DNA of 13,860 nt, from NCBI GenBank assembly GCA_946479895.1, contig CAMLHT010000093.1, positions 1-13,860 on the forward strand. The letters run 5' to 3'. Under the pieces are notes generated by a model. It had not been told where the DNA came from and made no database searches. It saw only the letters and a list, made by a program, of their open reading frames with translations. Made by a program: the position numbers and the translations under genes. The stretch is from an uncultured Gemmatimonadota bacterium. GTDB taxonomy: Bacteria > Gemmatimonadota > Gemmatimonadetes > Gemmatimonadales > Gemmatimonadaceae. Of the stretch, positions 1-7,497 are shown in pieces (the stretch's first letter is position 1; each line of letters begins with the position of its first letter).

Positions 1-2460
1 CTTTGCCGCCCGCCTGGCCGGTGACAACGTTGCGCTGACTGATACCGCCATGAGCAGCAGGGCAACGAACCCGTAGACGATCGGATCCCGCGCCGACTGT
101 CGGAACAGCAGCGGCTCGACCCAGCGGGCGCCCGCGAGCGAGAGTACCGATCCCACGGCGATGCCGGCGAGGGCGAAGCCGATTCCCTGCCCGATCACCA
201 GCCGCAGTATGTCCCTCGTCTGCGCCCCGAGCGCGACCCGGACCCCCAGCTCGTGCATTCGCTGGGTGACGTCATAGGCGATCACCCCGTAGAGGCCCAT
301 CGCGGCGACCACCAGCGCGAGGACGCCGAACGCCACGAACAGGGTCGCGCCCATCCTCCATGAGCGCTGCGCGCCTTCCACGGCCTCGCGCAACGGCCGC
401 ACCGTGACGTACGCGCGGCCCGGCATCACCGCCTGGAGCGCCTTGCGCACTTCCTCACCCTGCAACGCCGGATCGCCCCGCATGCGCAGCAGCAGCGCGC
501 TGCCGTTCGCCGGCCGGTACTGCTCGATCGGCATGTAGTACTGGTACCGTTTCTCGTTCGTCACGTCGCGCTGCACGATATCCTCGGCGATGCCGACGAC
601 GGTGGTGCATGGCATCGTGTCCGCACCGACGCGCATGCACTGCCCGATGGCGTCCTTCCCCGGCCACAACACCCTGGCCATCCCCTGGCTCACGACCGCG
701 ACGCGCATGGATCCCGGCCGGTCATCGGACGTGAAGCCGCGGCCGCGCAGGATGCGCGTGCTCATCACCCGGAAGTAGTCAGGTGTCGTCGTCTGATACG
801 TGAACTGCCCCAGCCGTCGCACGCTGTCGATGCCGGCGACGAAGAGGCTCGTGGTGCTCGTGCTCCAAAACGGCACCGACGTCGCCCAGGCGGCGAATTC
901 CACCGAGGGAATCGCCTGGGCGCGCGCGACGAGCTGCCGTCGCAGCGACACGACCGCGCTGTCATCCAGCGGCATGCCGCGGAGGTTCCGGCTCACGTAC
1001 AGTACCCGTTCCGCGTCGTAGCCCATGGACATGGACTTCACCCGGTCGAGGCTTCGCACGAACAGGGCGGCGCCGACGAGCAGCACGACCGACATCGCGC
1101 CCTGGGCAACCAACAGCGTGGTCCTCACGCGCGAGCGGGAATGCGTGCTGCCGCGACCTCCGGACTTGAGGGATCCGGTCAGGTCGTCGCGCGTGGTGAG
1201 GAGCGCGGGAACGAGACCGGTGAACACGGCGGCGACCGCCGTCGCCGTCAGTGCCAGCCCGAGCGTGCGCCAGTCGGTGAAGACTTCGACCGGCGCGGCG
1301 CCCGAGGTGATGAGCATGGAGCGGATCGCCGCCCCACCCCAGAGCGCCACGACCAGCCCGAACGCGCAGCCGAGAAGCGACAGCACGAAGCTCTCCGTCA
1401 GCGATTGCATGACGAGTCGCGCGCGGCTCACGCCGAGGGCCAGGCGGACGGCGATTTCGCGTTTGCGACGGAGCGAGCGAGCCAGCAGCAGGTTCGCCAC
1501 GTTCGCGCAGGCAATCAGCAGCACGATGATGGCGACGCCAGAGACCCAGAGCGCCGTGCGCGCTTCCAGGCTCGGATCAGGCCCTGCCCCCAGCTTCATC
1601 GCGCCGACCACCGCCGTCGGGCGGGCGATGGCCGTCGGCGTGAGGTCGGGCTCCTGCGCCAGGTTCGCCTCGTGGCTGCGGATTGCGGCCTGGCTTGCGT
1701 CGGCGGTCGCCTGCTCGATCGTCACCCCCGGCTTCCGGCGGACCATGACGGCCATCCAGCCCCACTGATAGCGGCTGAAATACGTCTTGCCGTCCTCGTC
1801 GGGACGCGACGCCGCGAACGTCGTGATCGGCATGAACAGCGCGGGCTCGGCGTCGCTCACGCCGGTGAACCCCTCCGGCGCGACGCCGATGATCGTGGAC
1901 GGGACGTTGCCGACGTGCAGCGTCCTCCCGATCACGTTCGCGCCGCCGAACTCGCGCTTCCAGAACGTGTAGCCCAGCACGACGACGTTCGCGCCACGCG
2001 GGGTGGTATCCTCCGCGGCGGTGAAGAAGCGCCCGGCGACTGGCCGGATGTCGAAGAAGTCGAAGTACGACGCGCTCACCTGGCCGACGCGCTCCTCGCG
2101 CGCCGCGTCGCCGAGCCCGACGGCCATCGTCTGGTTGGCGAATGCCGCGTACTGGGAGAAGCTTGTCGTCCACTTCTTCAGGTCGACGTACCGCGTGTAC
2201 TCGTAGGACGTGCGGGTGCGCGTCACGCCCCGCTCGTTCACCTGGAGATAGACGCGGTGCGCGGTCGCCGGATCCTTCAGGTAGGGATACGGCCGGAACA
2301 TCAGCCGGTCGACGACCCCGAACATCGCCACGTTCGCGCCGACGCCCAGGCCGATCGTGAGGATCACCGCGGACGCGAAGCCCGGCGATTTTCGGAGTCC
2401 GCGAAAGGCATAGCGAACATCCTGCGCGATCTGGTCCAGAAGCTGGGTGGTCGACGGCAT
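1..2460 (-). CDS. ADOP-type ABC transporter permease (MacB/FtsX family), 3' end cut by window
   Basis: The minus-strand frame is open from the ATG at 2460 to base 1: 820 codons without a stop. It reads as a duplicated MacB-periplasmic-core plus FtsX permease, the acidobacterial duplicated orphan permease (ADOP) type. The N-terminus has the family signature DVRYAFRGLRKSPGF, then a membrane segment (about 28-50) and a large periplasmic domain. A first FtsX block has membrane segments near 303-325, 355-378 and 400-425 with the family motif ACANVANLLLARS. A second segment (about 443-463) and a second periplasmic domain follow, the latter with a Cys pair (QCMRVGADTMPC) that could form a disulfide. 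The final FtsX block lies near 702-805. The last visible residues, SPARRAAK, match the family's C-terminal end, so only about 10-15 residues are probably missing. A GGAG ribosome site lies 6 bases before the ATG. ADOPs usually lack a dedicated ATPase gene; none is visible here, nor is a PadR regulator. Substrate unknown; export or periplasmic stress coupling is the family expectation. Confidence 0.93.
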   Translation of the reverse strand, partial: MPSTTQLLDQIAQDVRYAFRGLRKSPGFASAVILTIGLGVGANVAMFGVVDRLMFRPYPYLKDPATAHRVYLQVNERGVTRTRTSYEYTRYVDLKKWTTSFSQYAAFANQTMAVGLGDAAREERVGQVSASYFDFFDIRPVAGRFFTAAEDTTPRGANVVVLGYTFWKREFGGANVIGRTLHVGNVPSTIIGVAPEGFTGVSDAEPALFMPITTFAASRPDEDGKTYFSRYQWGWMAVMVRRKPGVTIEQATADASQAAIRSHEANLAQEPDLTPTAIARPTAVVGAMKLGAGPDPSLEARTALWVSGVAIIVLLIACANVANLLLARSLRRKREIAVRLALGVSRARLVMQSLTESFVLSLLGCAFGLVVALWGGAAIRSMLITSGAAPVEVFTDWRTLGLALTATAVAAVFTGLVPALLTTRDDLTGSLKSGGRGSTHSRSRVRTTLLVAQGAMSVVLLVGAALFVRSLDRVKSMSMGYDAERVLYVSRNLRGMPLDDSAVVSLRRQLVARAQAIPSVEFAAWATSVPFWSTSTTSLFVAGIDSVRRLGQFTYQTTTPDYFRVMSTRILRGRGFTSDDRPGSMRVAVVSQGMARVLWPGKDAIGQCMRVGADTMPCTTVVGIAEDIVQRDVTNEKRYQYYMPIEQYRPANGSALLLRMRGDPALQGEEVRKALQAVMPGRAYVTVRPLREAVEGAQRSWRMGATLFVAFGVLALVVAAMGLYGVIAYDVTQRMHELGVRVALGAQTRDILRLVIGQGIGFALAGIAVGSVLSLAGARWVEPLLFRQSARDPIVYGFVALLLMAVSVSATLSPARRAAK

Positions 2461-2496
2461 GCGATCTCCGGGTGGCGTGGGGCCGATACGGTTTTC

Positions 2497-2525
2497 GTTA
2501 GACGCCAGGATCCTGAAAAAGGATC
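2497..2525 (-). promoter_or_regulatory. hairpin plus GCGTCTAAC motif upstream of the ADOP permease
   Basis: On the minus strand a 6-bp stem GATCCT / AGGATC with loop TTTTC (2525-2509) is followed three bases later by GCGTCTAAC (2505-2497), 36 bp before the permease ATG. CGTCTA-like hexamers are typical -10 elements of ECF sigma factor promoters, but no matching GGAAC-type -35 is seen at the right distance, so this is only a candidate promoter or operator. No T-run follows the stem, which argues against an intrinsic terminator. Confidence 0.25.
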
Positions 2526-2542
2526 GGTCGCCGGGACACCCG

Positions 2543-2560
2543 GGTGCGCTCACCGTTGTT
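2543..2560. repeat. solitary copy of the palindrome end (18-bp direct repeat)
   Basis: GGTGCGCTCACCGTTGTT occurs here and again, identically, at 2767-2784, the right end of the 209-bp palindrome. With the palindrome's left end (2576-2593) this copy also forms an inverted repeat, 15 of 18 positions paired, across a 15-base loop. It looks like the end of a second, truncated unit lying head to head with the complete one. The CACCCGGGTG palindrome (2537-2546) overlaps its outer edge. Confidence 0.75.
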
Positions 2561-2575
2561 CTTTCCCTCTGGCTG

Positions 2576-2784
2576 AACACCGGTTAGCGCACTGCGCGCA
2601 CTGCGCGGAGGGCGCAACCTGCGCGCACCGCGCGGTCCGGGCAGCGGAGACGCGTGACTGCGCCATGAGCGCGGTGACGCGAAAAACGCGAACTTCGCGC
2701 TCTTCAGCGTTTCCGCTGCTCGCACCGCGCCTTGCGCGCATTCAGCGGTTTTCGCGCACCGCGCGCGGTGCGCTCACCGTTGTT
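2576..2784. repeat. 209-bp imperfect palindromic element (MITE/REP-like)
   Basis: Comparing the left half read forward from 2576 with the right half read as reverse complement from 2784 gives a gapless alignment about base 2680. By hand count about 72 of the first 100 positions are symmetric, and 26 of the outer 31. Several mismatches become G-U pairs in RNA. The strongest internal arms are 2620-2653 and 2707-2740. A perfect 20-bp palindrome (2754-2773) forms the inner part of the right arm, and a 9-bp unit GCGCACTGC is tandemly doubled at 2587-2604 in the left arm. No open reading frame or transposase is inside. It begins 28 bp after the NlpC/P60 stop, a usual place for REP- or MITE-like elements and for transcript-end hairpins. 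Alternating GCGC composition raises chance symmetry, but a single register held over the full length is hard to explain that way. Confidence 0.7.
2754..2773. repeat. perfect 20-bp palindrome
   Basis: Each half, GCGCACCGCG, is the exact reverse complement of the other, with no spacer. It forms part of the right arm of the 209-bp element. It could act as a short hairpin or as a dimeric protein-binding site. No U-tract follows on either strand, so it is not a standard intrinsic terminator. Confidence 0.8.
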
Positions 2785-2811
2785 ACTCTCGTGCCTCGCG
2801 GATAAACCCGG

Positions 2812-3927
2812 CTACTTCCCCCGCGGCGCCCGATCCGGAGGATCATAATGATCGAACGGAATCAGGCTCTTCGCGAAGGCCGCGATGATCGCCCCCGACC
2901 CCGACGCCACCCGGCGCACCGCGACCAGGTTCTGCGAGTACCACCGTCCGCGGTCGCTGTACAGGTCGTCGTAGCGGACGCCGTTGCCGCTCGAGGACGA
3001 ATGGATGAACCGCCCGTTGCCGGCGTAGATCGCCACATGGCTGATCGGACCGTCATCGGCGAACAGCATGAGGTCTCCCACGGCCATGTCCGACCGCCCG
3101 ACGCCGAATCCCGAGCCGGCCATCTGGCGTGACGTCCGCGGGAGCTCCACGCCCTCGGCCCGATACACGTACTGCACGAATCCCGAGCAGTCGAACCCGC
3201 GCGGCGTATCGCCACCCCAGACGTACGGCACGCCGATGTAGCGCTCGCCCCGCGGGACCACTCGCCGCGCCGCGCCGGACGCGTTGGTGTTGCCGGCCGG
3301 CCACACCGTTCCCCCGGGCGAGCCGCTGCGGGTCGGGCCGCGCACCCCCGCGCCGGCGCGGCTCCCGCCACCGAAGCGGAAGTCGAGCGCCACGCGGAAC
3401 TCGGTGCCCGGCACGAACTCGCTCGCGCTCACCGGCGTGGTGCCCAGCACCGTGCGGTTTCGCATCTCGCCCTGGATCGAAAGCGCGGGTCCGAGCGGGA
3501 AGCTGACGCCTCCTCCGTAGCTCCACGTCTTCACCGCGTCCCCGAAGGTCGGCGACGTCGAGACGCTTCGCGCTCCGACGCCAGCGAAGCCATACGGATG
3601 GAGCGCGTTCCCGAACAGCCGGCCGAGACCGAAGAAGCCGTCGGGCAGGATCAGGTCGGCGTCACCATTCCATCGGTAGCGGCCCGGCATGCCCGCGGTG
3701 CTCGTCTTCGTGTTGAACGACGAGAGCGCGACCCCGAAGCTCCCGCGCGCGGCGATCGACCCGCCGCCAAGCGTGAGCCCGAAGCCGGCGAAGCCGTTCC
3801 CGCCGGCGGTGGAGTTGTCGTACGATGTGAAGAGCTGTGCTCCGGAGCTTCCCTGGGCACCGAGAACTTCGGGAAGCGTCAACGGCACGATCAGACTGAT
3901 GATCGCGATGATACGACCTGGCTGCAT
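2812..3927 (-). CDS. Secreted NlpC/P60 peptidase with N-terminal beta-barrel-like domain
   Basis: 371 residues. Residues 1-24 form a signal peptide (hydrophobic IIAIISLIVPLTLP, likely cleavage after VLGA). Residues 28-187 are glycine-rich with alternating polar/hydrophobic strands and end in FRVALDFRFG, the look of a small outer-membrane beta-barrel. A Gly/Ser/Pro-rich linker (188-225) leads to a C-terminal NlpC/P60 domain (about 226-340). Its catalytic Cys247 sits in RGFDCSGFVQYVY after PYVWGG; His297 (ISHVAIY) and His309 (GRFIHSSS) complete the usual Cys-His-His set. The family cleaves peptide stems of peptidoglycan, typically the D-Glu to diamino-acid bond. The expected site of action is the periplasm or outer membrane. 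The ATG at 3927 has only a weak ribosome site, but it is the start that keeps the signal peptide. The gene is 175 bp from the regulator upstream, so it may have its own promoter. The NlpC assignment is secure; the barrel is inferred from strand pattern only. Confidence 0.92.
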   Translation of the reverse strand: MQPGRIIAIISLIVPLTLPEVLGAQGSSGAQLFTSYDNSTAGGNGFAGFGLTLGGGSIAARGSFGVALSSFNTKTSTAGMPGRYRWNGDADLILPDGFFGLGRLFGNALHPYGFAGVGARSVSTSPTFGDAVKTWSYGGGVSFPLGPALSIQGEMRNRTVLGTTPVSASEFVPGTEFRVALDFRFGGGSRAGAGVRGPTRSGSPGGTVWPAGNTNASGAARRVVPRGERYIGVPYVWGGDTPRGFDCSGFVQYVYRAEGVELPRTSRQMAGSGFGVGRSDMAVGDLMLFADDGPISHVAIYAGNGRFIHSSSSGNGVRYDDLYSDRGRWYSQNLVAVRRVASGSGAIIAAFAKSLIPFDHYDPPDRAPRGK

Positions 3928-4102
3928 TGGTCGGCCTGTGAGTTGTCGCCGGTTGCAAAGGCAGGACCGGGGCCGACGAGACGGCTTGCGTCAACCGACA
4001 CGCCCGCAGCGAGTTACGCGCGAGCGAGCGCGACCGTGATGCCTCCGGTCTGTCCAACGCGCCGGACATCGGGGCGGACCCCGGAGTGGACAGCCGCCGC
4101 GG
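3928..4102. other. 175-bp intergenic spacer
   Basis: This is the gap between the regulator stop and the NlpC/P60 start, both on the minus strand. A weak 5-bp stem TGTCC / GGACA with an 8-base loop occurs at about 4048-4065 without a T-run. A TTGACG hexamer on the minus strand (3994-3989) has no matching -10 element. I see no convincing promoter, terminator or small gene. Confidence 0.5.
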
Positions 4103-6964
4103 TCAGCTCCGGATCTCGCTGACCAGCCGCATCGTCGCGCGGTCGGGATCCACCTGCAGCTCCGAGCGCAATCTCGCCGCGAAACGCTCGTAGGCGCGCA
4201 ACGCCTGCGAGCGCTCGCCGGCCTCGGTGAGGGACCGCATCAGCGCGCGCAGCGCCTCCTCGTGGAGCTCATCGCGGGCCAGGACGCGGCGGAACGCTTC
4301 CGCCGCCTTGGCATGACGCTCGTCCTCGGCGTAGCGGCCCCCGAGCTCCATGAGTGCGTCCACGTAGATGCGCTGATAGCGGTCGCGATACTCCAGGTGC
4401 CAGTCGCCCGCCGGCTCGCCGTCGAGGAAGTCGCCGCGGTACATGGCGATCGCCTTCTCCAGTCGGGTCGCGCCGGCCAGGCCGTCACGGTCGCGGACGA
4501 GGTCGCGCCGCGCCTCCTCGACGTTGCGCTCGAACGCGGTGACGTCCACTTCCTCGATGAGCGCTTCCGGAATGCGATACCGGTCGCCGTCGAGGGCAAC
4601 CCAGTTCGGGCCGCCCAGCGTCTTCCGCAGCCGGTGGAGCGTGACGTGGAAGTTGTTGCGCATCTGCGCGGCGCTGGCGTCGGGCCAGAACGCGAGCCCG
4701 ACCTGCTCCTTGGTGCGTCCCTCCGGATGGAGCAGGAGGTAGACGAGCAGCTCGCGCGGCCGCGCGGCGCCCCACGCCGCCGTCTCGATGGCCTCCTCCC
4801 CCACGAAGACCTGGAGCTGGCCCAGGGCGAGCACCCGCAGTCCCTTGCGCTTCCCCGCCGCCGGCGCGCAGCCCGTCGCCACCGGCACGCGAAACTCGGA
4901 CGTGTGAATCACGCTCGAGTCGGTCGCCAGTCGCACCACGTCGTCCATCTCCAGCGTCCTGCCCTCGGCGTACAGCGCGTCGAAGGCGTCACCGAGCTTC
5001 TGCCGCGCCAGCGCCGTGCGGGCCGCCCGATCGGCGGCGCTCGACGCCGGGAGGGCGACGGCGCTTCGCTCGCGCAGGGCGTCGCCGGCACCGAGCAGCT
5101 TCGCCGCGTCGGCATGGCGCCCGCGGCGCGCCGCGCACGCCGAGAGGCCTTCGACGTCGAGCGCGAGCCCCCAGCCGTCACCGAGCTCGATGTGATACGG
5201 AAGCGCCTCGCAGAAATTCGCGAACGCATCGTCCACGTTGCCATCCGCCAGGTCGACGGCCCCGAGAAACGCGTAGCCGTGGCCGAGGACGGTGCGGTGA
5301 TTCATGTAGCGGCCGACGCGGAGATTGCCGAGGTGCATTTCGCGGGCGGTGCCCCGATCACCGCGGGCGAGCGCCACGGCCCCGCGCCACGAGTACACGA
5401 ACGAGTGGATCATGCCGGGCGTCCGCACCTTCTCCACCGCGGCGTGCGCCTCCTCGAGCATGCGCCAGGCGTCGTCGAGCTCCCCGCGCATCAGCCGCAC
5501 CGCGCCGTACTTGGAGAGAACGAAGGTGACGCTCTGCTCGTCGCCGTGCGCGCGCAGGAGCGTGAGCGCCTGCTCGAACGCCGCGGCCGCATCCTCGTAG
5601 TCGCCCTGGGCGAGGCCGATGAGGCCGAGCGCCGCGAACCCGTGGCCGCGCAGCGCCGGCGAAACGTTCGCGCGCTCGGCGCGCGCCAGCGCCTCGGTCA
5701 TGAACCTGCGCCCCTCGCGGAACTGGCCGGCGCCGAAGTGCATCGTCGAGCCGTACCAGTACCAGAAGAAGGCCGACGCCACCTCGAGCGCCCTGGCCGC
5801 GCGGCCGTCCTCCCGCACCGTCCATGCGGCGGCAGCGCGGAGGTTGTCGTTGTCGGCGCCAAGGCGGAGCAGCAGTCCCGGGTCGTACTCACCACCAAGG
5901 AGCTTCGGCCCCGTAGCCTCGAGGACGTCGAGGAAATAGCGCGCGCGCCGCTCCTCCATCAGCTCCAGCTCCCCCGCGTCGCGCAGGCGGTCCATCCCGT
6001 ACTGGCGAACCGTCTCCAGCATCCGGTAGCGCGCCACGCCGTCGCCGGGCAGCATGGACACCATCGACTTCTCGACGAGCGCCATCACGCCGTCGAGGAT
6101 GTCCTCCGGATCGAGCGAGTCGCCCGCGCACACGGCCTCGGCGGCCTCCAGCGAGAAGCTGCCGGCGAACACGGCGAGGCGGCTGAGCAGCACCTGCTCG
6201 CGCGCGCCGAGGAGGCCGAAGCTCCATTCCATCGTCGCGCGCAGCGTGCGGTGGCGCGGCACCGCCGTCCGGCTGCCGCTGGTGAGCAGGCGAAACGCGT
6301 CGTCGAGCCGGCCGGCGATCTGCGCCGGCGAGAGAACGCGGACCCGAGCCGCGGCCAGCTCGATCGCCAGCGGCATCCCGTCGAGACGCGCGCAGATCTC
6401 GTTCACGGCGACGGCGTTCGCCGCGGAGAGCGTGAACGTGGGAAGCGTCGCCTGGGCGCGATCGACGAAGAGCTGCACCGCCTCGGAGCTGGCCAGCGGC
6501 GGGACGAGCCAGGAAATCTCGCTCGTGACGCTGAGCGCCTCGCGACTCGTCGCGAGGATGGTCAGGCGCGGGCAGGCGCGCAGCAGCTCGTCGACGATCG
6601 ACGCGCAGGCGTCGACGAGGTGCTCGCAGTTGTCGAGGACGAGCAGCGTCTTCAGCTCGCAGATCGCGCCGACGACGAGCTCCCGCGGCGTGGCACCGGC
6701 CTTCTCGGCAAGCTGGAGCGACGCCGCGATCTCCTGGGCGATCAGGTCGGGATCGACGATCGCCGCGAGGTCGGCCCAGCCGACCCTCTCGAACGCCGGG
6801 GCGAGGCGCGCCGCGGTCTCGCGGGCAAGGCGCGTCTTCCCGCTGCCGCCGGCTCCGGTCAGGGTGAGCAGTCGCGCCGTGGCCAGCAGCTGCGCCAGGT
6901 CATCGAGCTCGTGTCCACGCCCGACGAAGGGAGTGAGATGTACCGGAAGCGCGGCCGACTGCAT
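4103..6964 (-). CDS. AfsR/SARP-like regulator: NB-ARC ATPase, TPR region, C-terminal winged helix and BTAD
   Basis: 953 residues. The N-terminal ATPase starts at TPFVGRGHEL (11-20), with Walker A GAGGSGKT (37-44), Walker B LLVLDNCEH (107-115), sensor motif ILATSRE (136-142) and the GMPLAIELAAARV helix (196-208), as in NB-ARC/STAND signalling ATPases. Helical repeats fill about 340-670 and look like TPRs. A winged helix of the OmpR/SARP kind follows (about 708-795: LGQLQVFVGEE, RPRELLVYLLLHPEGRTKEQ, NNFHVTLHRLRKTLG). A bacterial transcriptional activation domain (BTAD, about 803-950, ending LQVDPDRAT) closes the protein. Classical AfsR-type proteins carry the winged helix and BTAD at the N-terminus, so the order here is reversed. 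It probably senses a ligand through ATPase and TPR parts and activates transcription. A degenerate hydrolase gene ends 29 bp upstream and is likely co-transcribed. The ATG at 6964 has a weak CTCAGG ribosome site but gives the usual short leader before TPFVGR. Domain calls are secure; target genes and ligand are unknown. Confidence 0.93.
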   Translation of the reverse strand: MQSAALPVHLTPFVGRGHELDDLAQLLATARLLTLTGAGGSGKTRLARETAARLAPAFERVGWADLAAIVDPDLIAQEIAASLQLAEKAGATPRELVVGAICELKTLLVLDNCEHLVDACASIVDELLRACPRLTILATSREALSVTSEISWLVPPLASSEAVQLFVDRAQATLPTFTLSAANAVAVNEICARLDGMPLAIELAAARVRVLSPAQIAGRLDDAFRLLTSGSRTAVPRHRTLRATMEWSFGLLGAREQVLLSRLAVFAGSFSLEAAEAVCAGDSLDPEDILDGVMALVEKSMVSMLPGDGVARYRMLETVRQYGMDRLRDAGELELMEERRARYFLDVLEATGPKLLGGEYDPGLLLRLGADNDNLRAAAAWTVREDGRAARALEVASAFFWYWYGSTMHFGAGQFREGRRFMTEALARAERANVSPALRGHGFAALGLIGLAQGDYEDAAAAFEQALTLLRAHGDEQSVTFVLSKYGAVRLMRGELDDAWRMLEEAHAAVEKVRTPGMIHSFVYSWRGAVALARGDRGTAREMHLGNLRVGRYMNHRTVLGHGYAFLGAVDLADGNVDDAFANFCEALPYHIELGDGWGLALDVEGLSACAARRGRHADAAKLLGAGDALRERSAVALPASSAADRAARTALARQKLGDAFDALYAEGRTLEMDDVVRLATDSSVIHTSEFRVPVATGCAPAAGKRKGLRVLALGQLQVFVGEEAIETAAWGAARPRELLVYLLLHPEGRTKEQVGLAFWPDASAAQMRNNFHVTLHRLRKTLGGPNWVALDGDRYRIPEALIEEVDVTAFERNVEEARRDLVRDRDGLAGATRLEKAIAMYRGDFLDGEPAGDWHLEYRDRYQRIYVDALMELGGRYAEDERHAKAAEAFRRVLARDELHEEALRALMRSLTEAGERSQALRAYERFAARLRSELQVDPDRATMRLVSEIRS

Positions 6965-6993
6965 CTGCCTGAGGTGGGGGCGAGGCGGAGATG

Positions 6994-7497
6994 TTACGCT
7001 GTCGCCGTGAAAGCCGCAACGAGGGACAGCGCTTCGCCGGCCGGCTGGTCGCGCTTCAGGAGCAGGAGGGGCACCGACGAAAGGGCCGTCCGGGCCTTCT
7101 CTACCGCCGCCGCATCCGGTCCGTCCGAGCAGGCAAGGATGATTCGAGCGATCCGGTCAGGCTCGACGAGCGCGCGCTCGATGGCCGGGATGCAGAAGCC
7201 CTCGGTCGCGACGAGGATCGCGTTCCACAACCCGAGTCCCTCGAGCAGGAGCGCGAGCCAGTCCTCCACGGGATCGGCCGAGTCGGGCGGGTTCGGGACG
7301 ATGAGACGTCCCCCGGCGGCGAGGTGCTCGAGCACCTCGGGCCAGAGCGGCGCGCGGGCGTCGGGCGAGTGCAGCAGCAGCACGGCTCTCCCGGCCCCGG
7401 AGCGGCGGTAGCGGACCACCTGGTCACGCGTTCGCACCTCCCCCCAGGACTCCGGCGCCGGCGTCGGCGGACCGTCCGGAACGGGCTGTTTCGACAT
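6994..7497 (-). CDS. Small alpha/beta-hydrolase-like protein, probable pseudoenzyme
   Basis: 167 residues from the ATG at 7497 (MSKQPVPDG). The frame stays open upstream to 7767, but that part crosses the divergent promoter region and is antisense to the next gene's signal peptide, so it is not used. The fold pattern is the alpha/beta-hydrolase core: VVRYRRSGAGRAVLLLHSPD (28-46) resembles strands up to the oxyanion loop, then a helix, RLIVPNPPDSADP (64-76), and ILVATEGFC (94-102) at the nucleophile elbow. There the canonical G-x-Ser-x-G is replaced, with Glu99 at the serine position. After LACSDGPD (121-128) the lid is missing, and the chain ends soon after the strand LLLLKRD without a clear catalytic His. 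The protein is thus short and probably non-catalytic. No Shine-Dalgarno is seen; a TACCCT hexamer just upstream could give a leaderless mRNA. Its position before an ATPase-BTAD regulator suggests a sensory or accessory role, which is inference. Confidence 0.72.
   Translation of the reverse strand: MSKQPVPDGPPTPAPESWGEVRTRDQVVRYRRSGAGRAVLLLHSPDARAPLWPEVLEHLAAGGRLIVPNPPDSADPVEDWLALLLEGLGLWNAILVATEGFCIPAIERALVEPDRIARIILACSDGPDAAAVEKARTALSSVPLLLLKRDQPAGEALSLVAAFTATA

Larger units (their letters stand above)
2461..2811. other. 351-bp intergenic region with repeats and no gene
   Basis: This gap lies between the stop of the NlpC/P60 gene and the start of the ADOP permease, both on the minus strand. 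It contains no credible coding sequence. The small reading frames crossing it have GCGC-driven composition, no ribosome site, and run antisense into the flanking gene. It holds a 209-bp imperfect palindrome, a separate copy of the palindrome end, a small hairpin, and the permease leader, each listed separately. Its alternating GCGC composition differs clearly from the coding sequence on both sides. Confidence 0.85.

Noticed and set aside
2576..2784. Palindromic region as an insertion sequence or CRISPR
   Set aside because: There is no transposase, no visible target-site duplication and no regular repeat-spacer pattern. It is kept only as an unclassified palindromic repeat.
1141..2805. 554-residue open frame on the plus strand
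   Set aside because: It is antisense to the ADOP permease, very rich in Arg, Ala and Gly, and has no domain motif. It continues through the GCGC palindrome, as expected for a shadow frame in GC-rich DNA.
3989..3994. TTGACG as a -35 box for the NlpC/P60 gene
   Set aside because: At 17-bp spacing the -10 position reads CCCGGT, so no promoter can be supported.
4048..4065. Stem-loop downstream of the regulator as a terminator
   Set aside because: The stem has only 5 bp with an 8-base loop and no T-run.
4262..7411. 1049-residue open frame on the plus strand
   Set aside because: It mirrors the regulator and hydrolase genes on the other strand. Its composition is Arg/Ala/Glu-rich, without motifs, and the minus strand has clear Walker and BTAD signatures.
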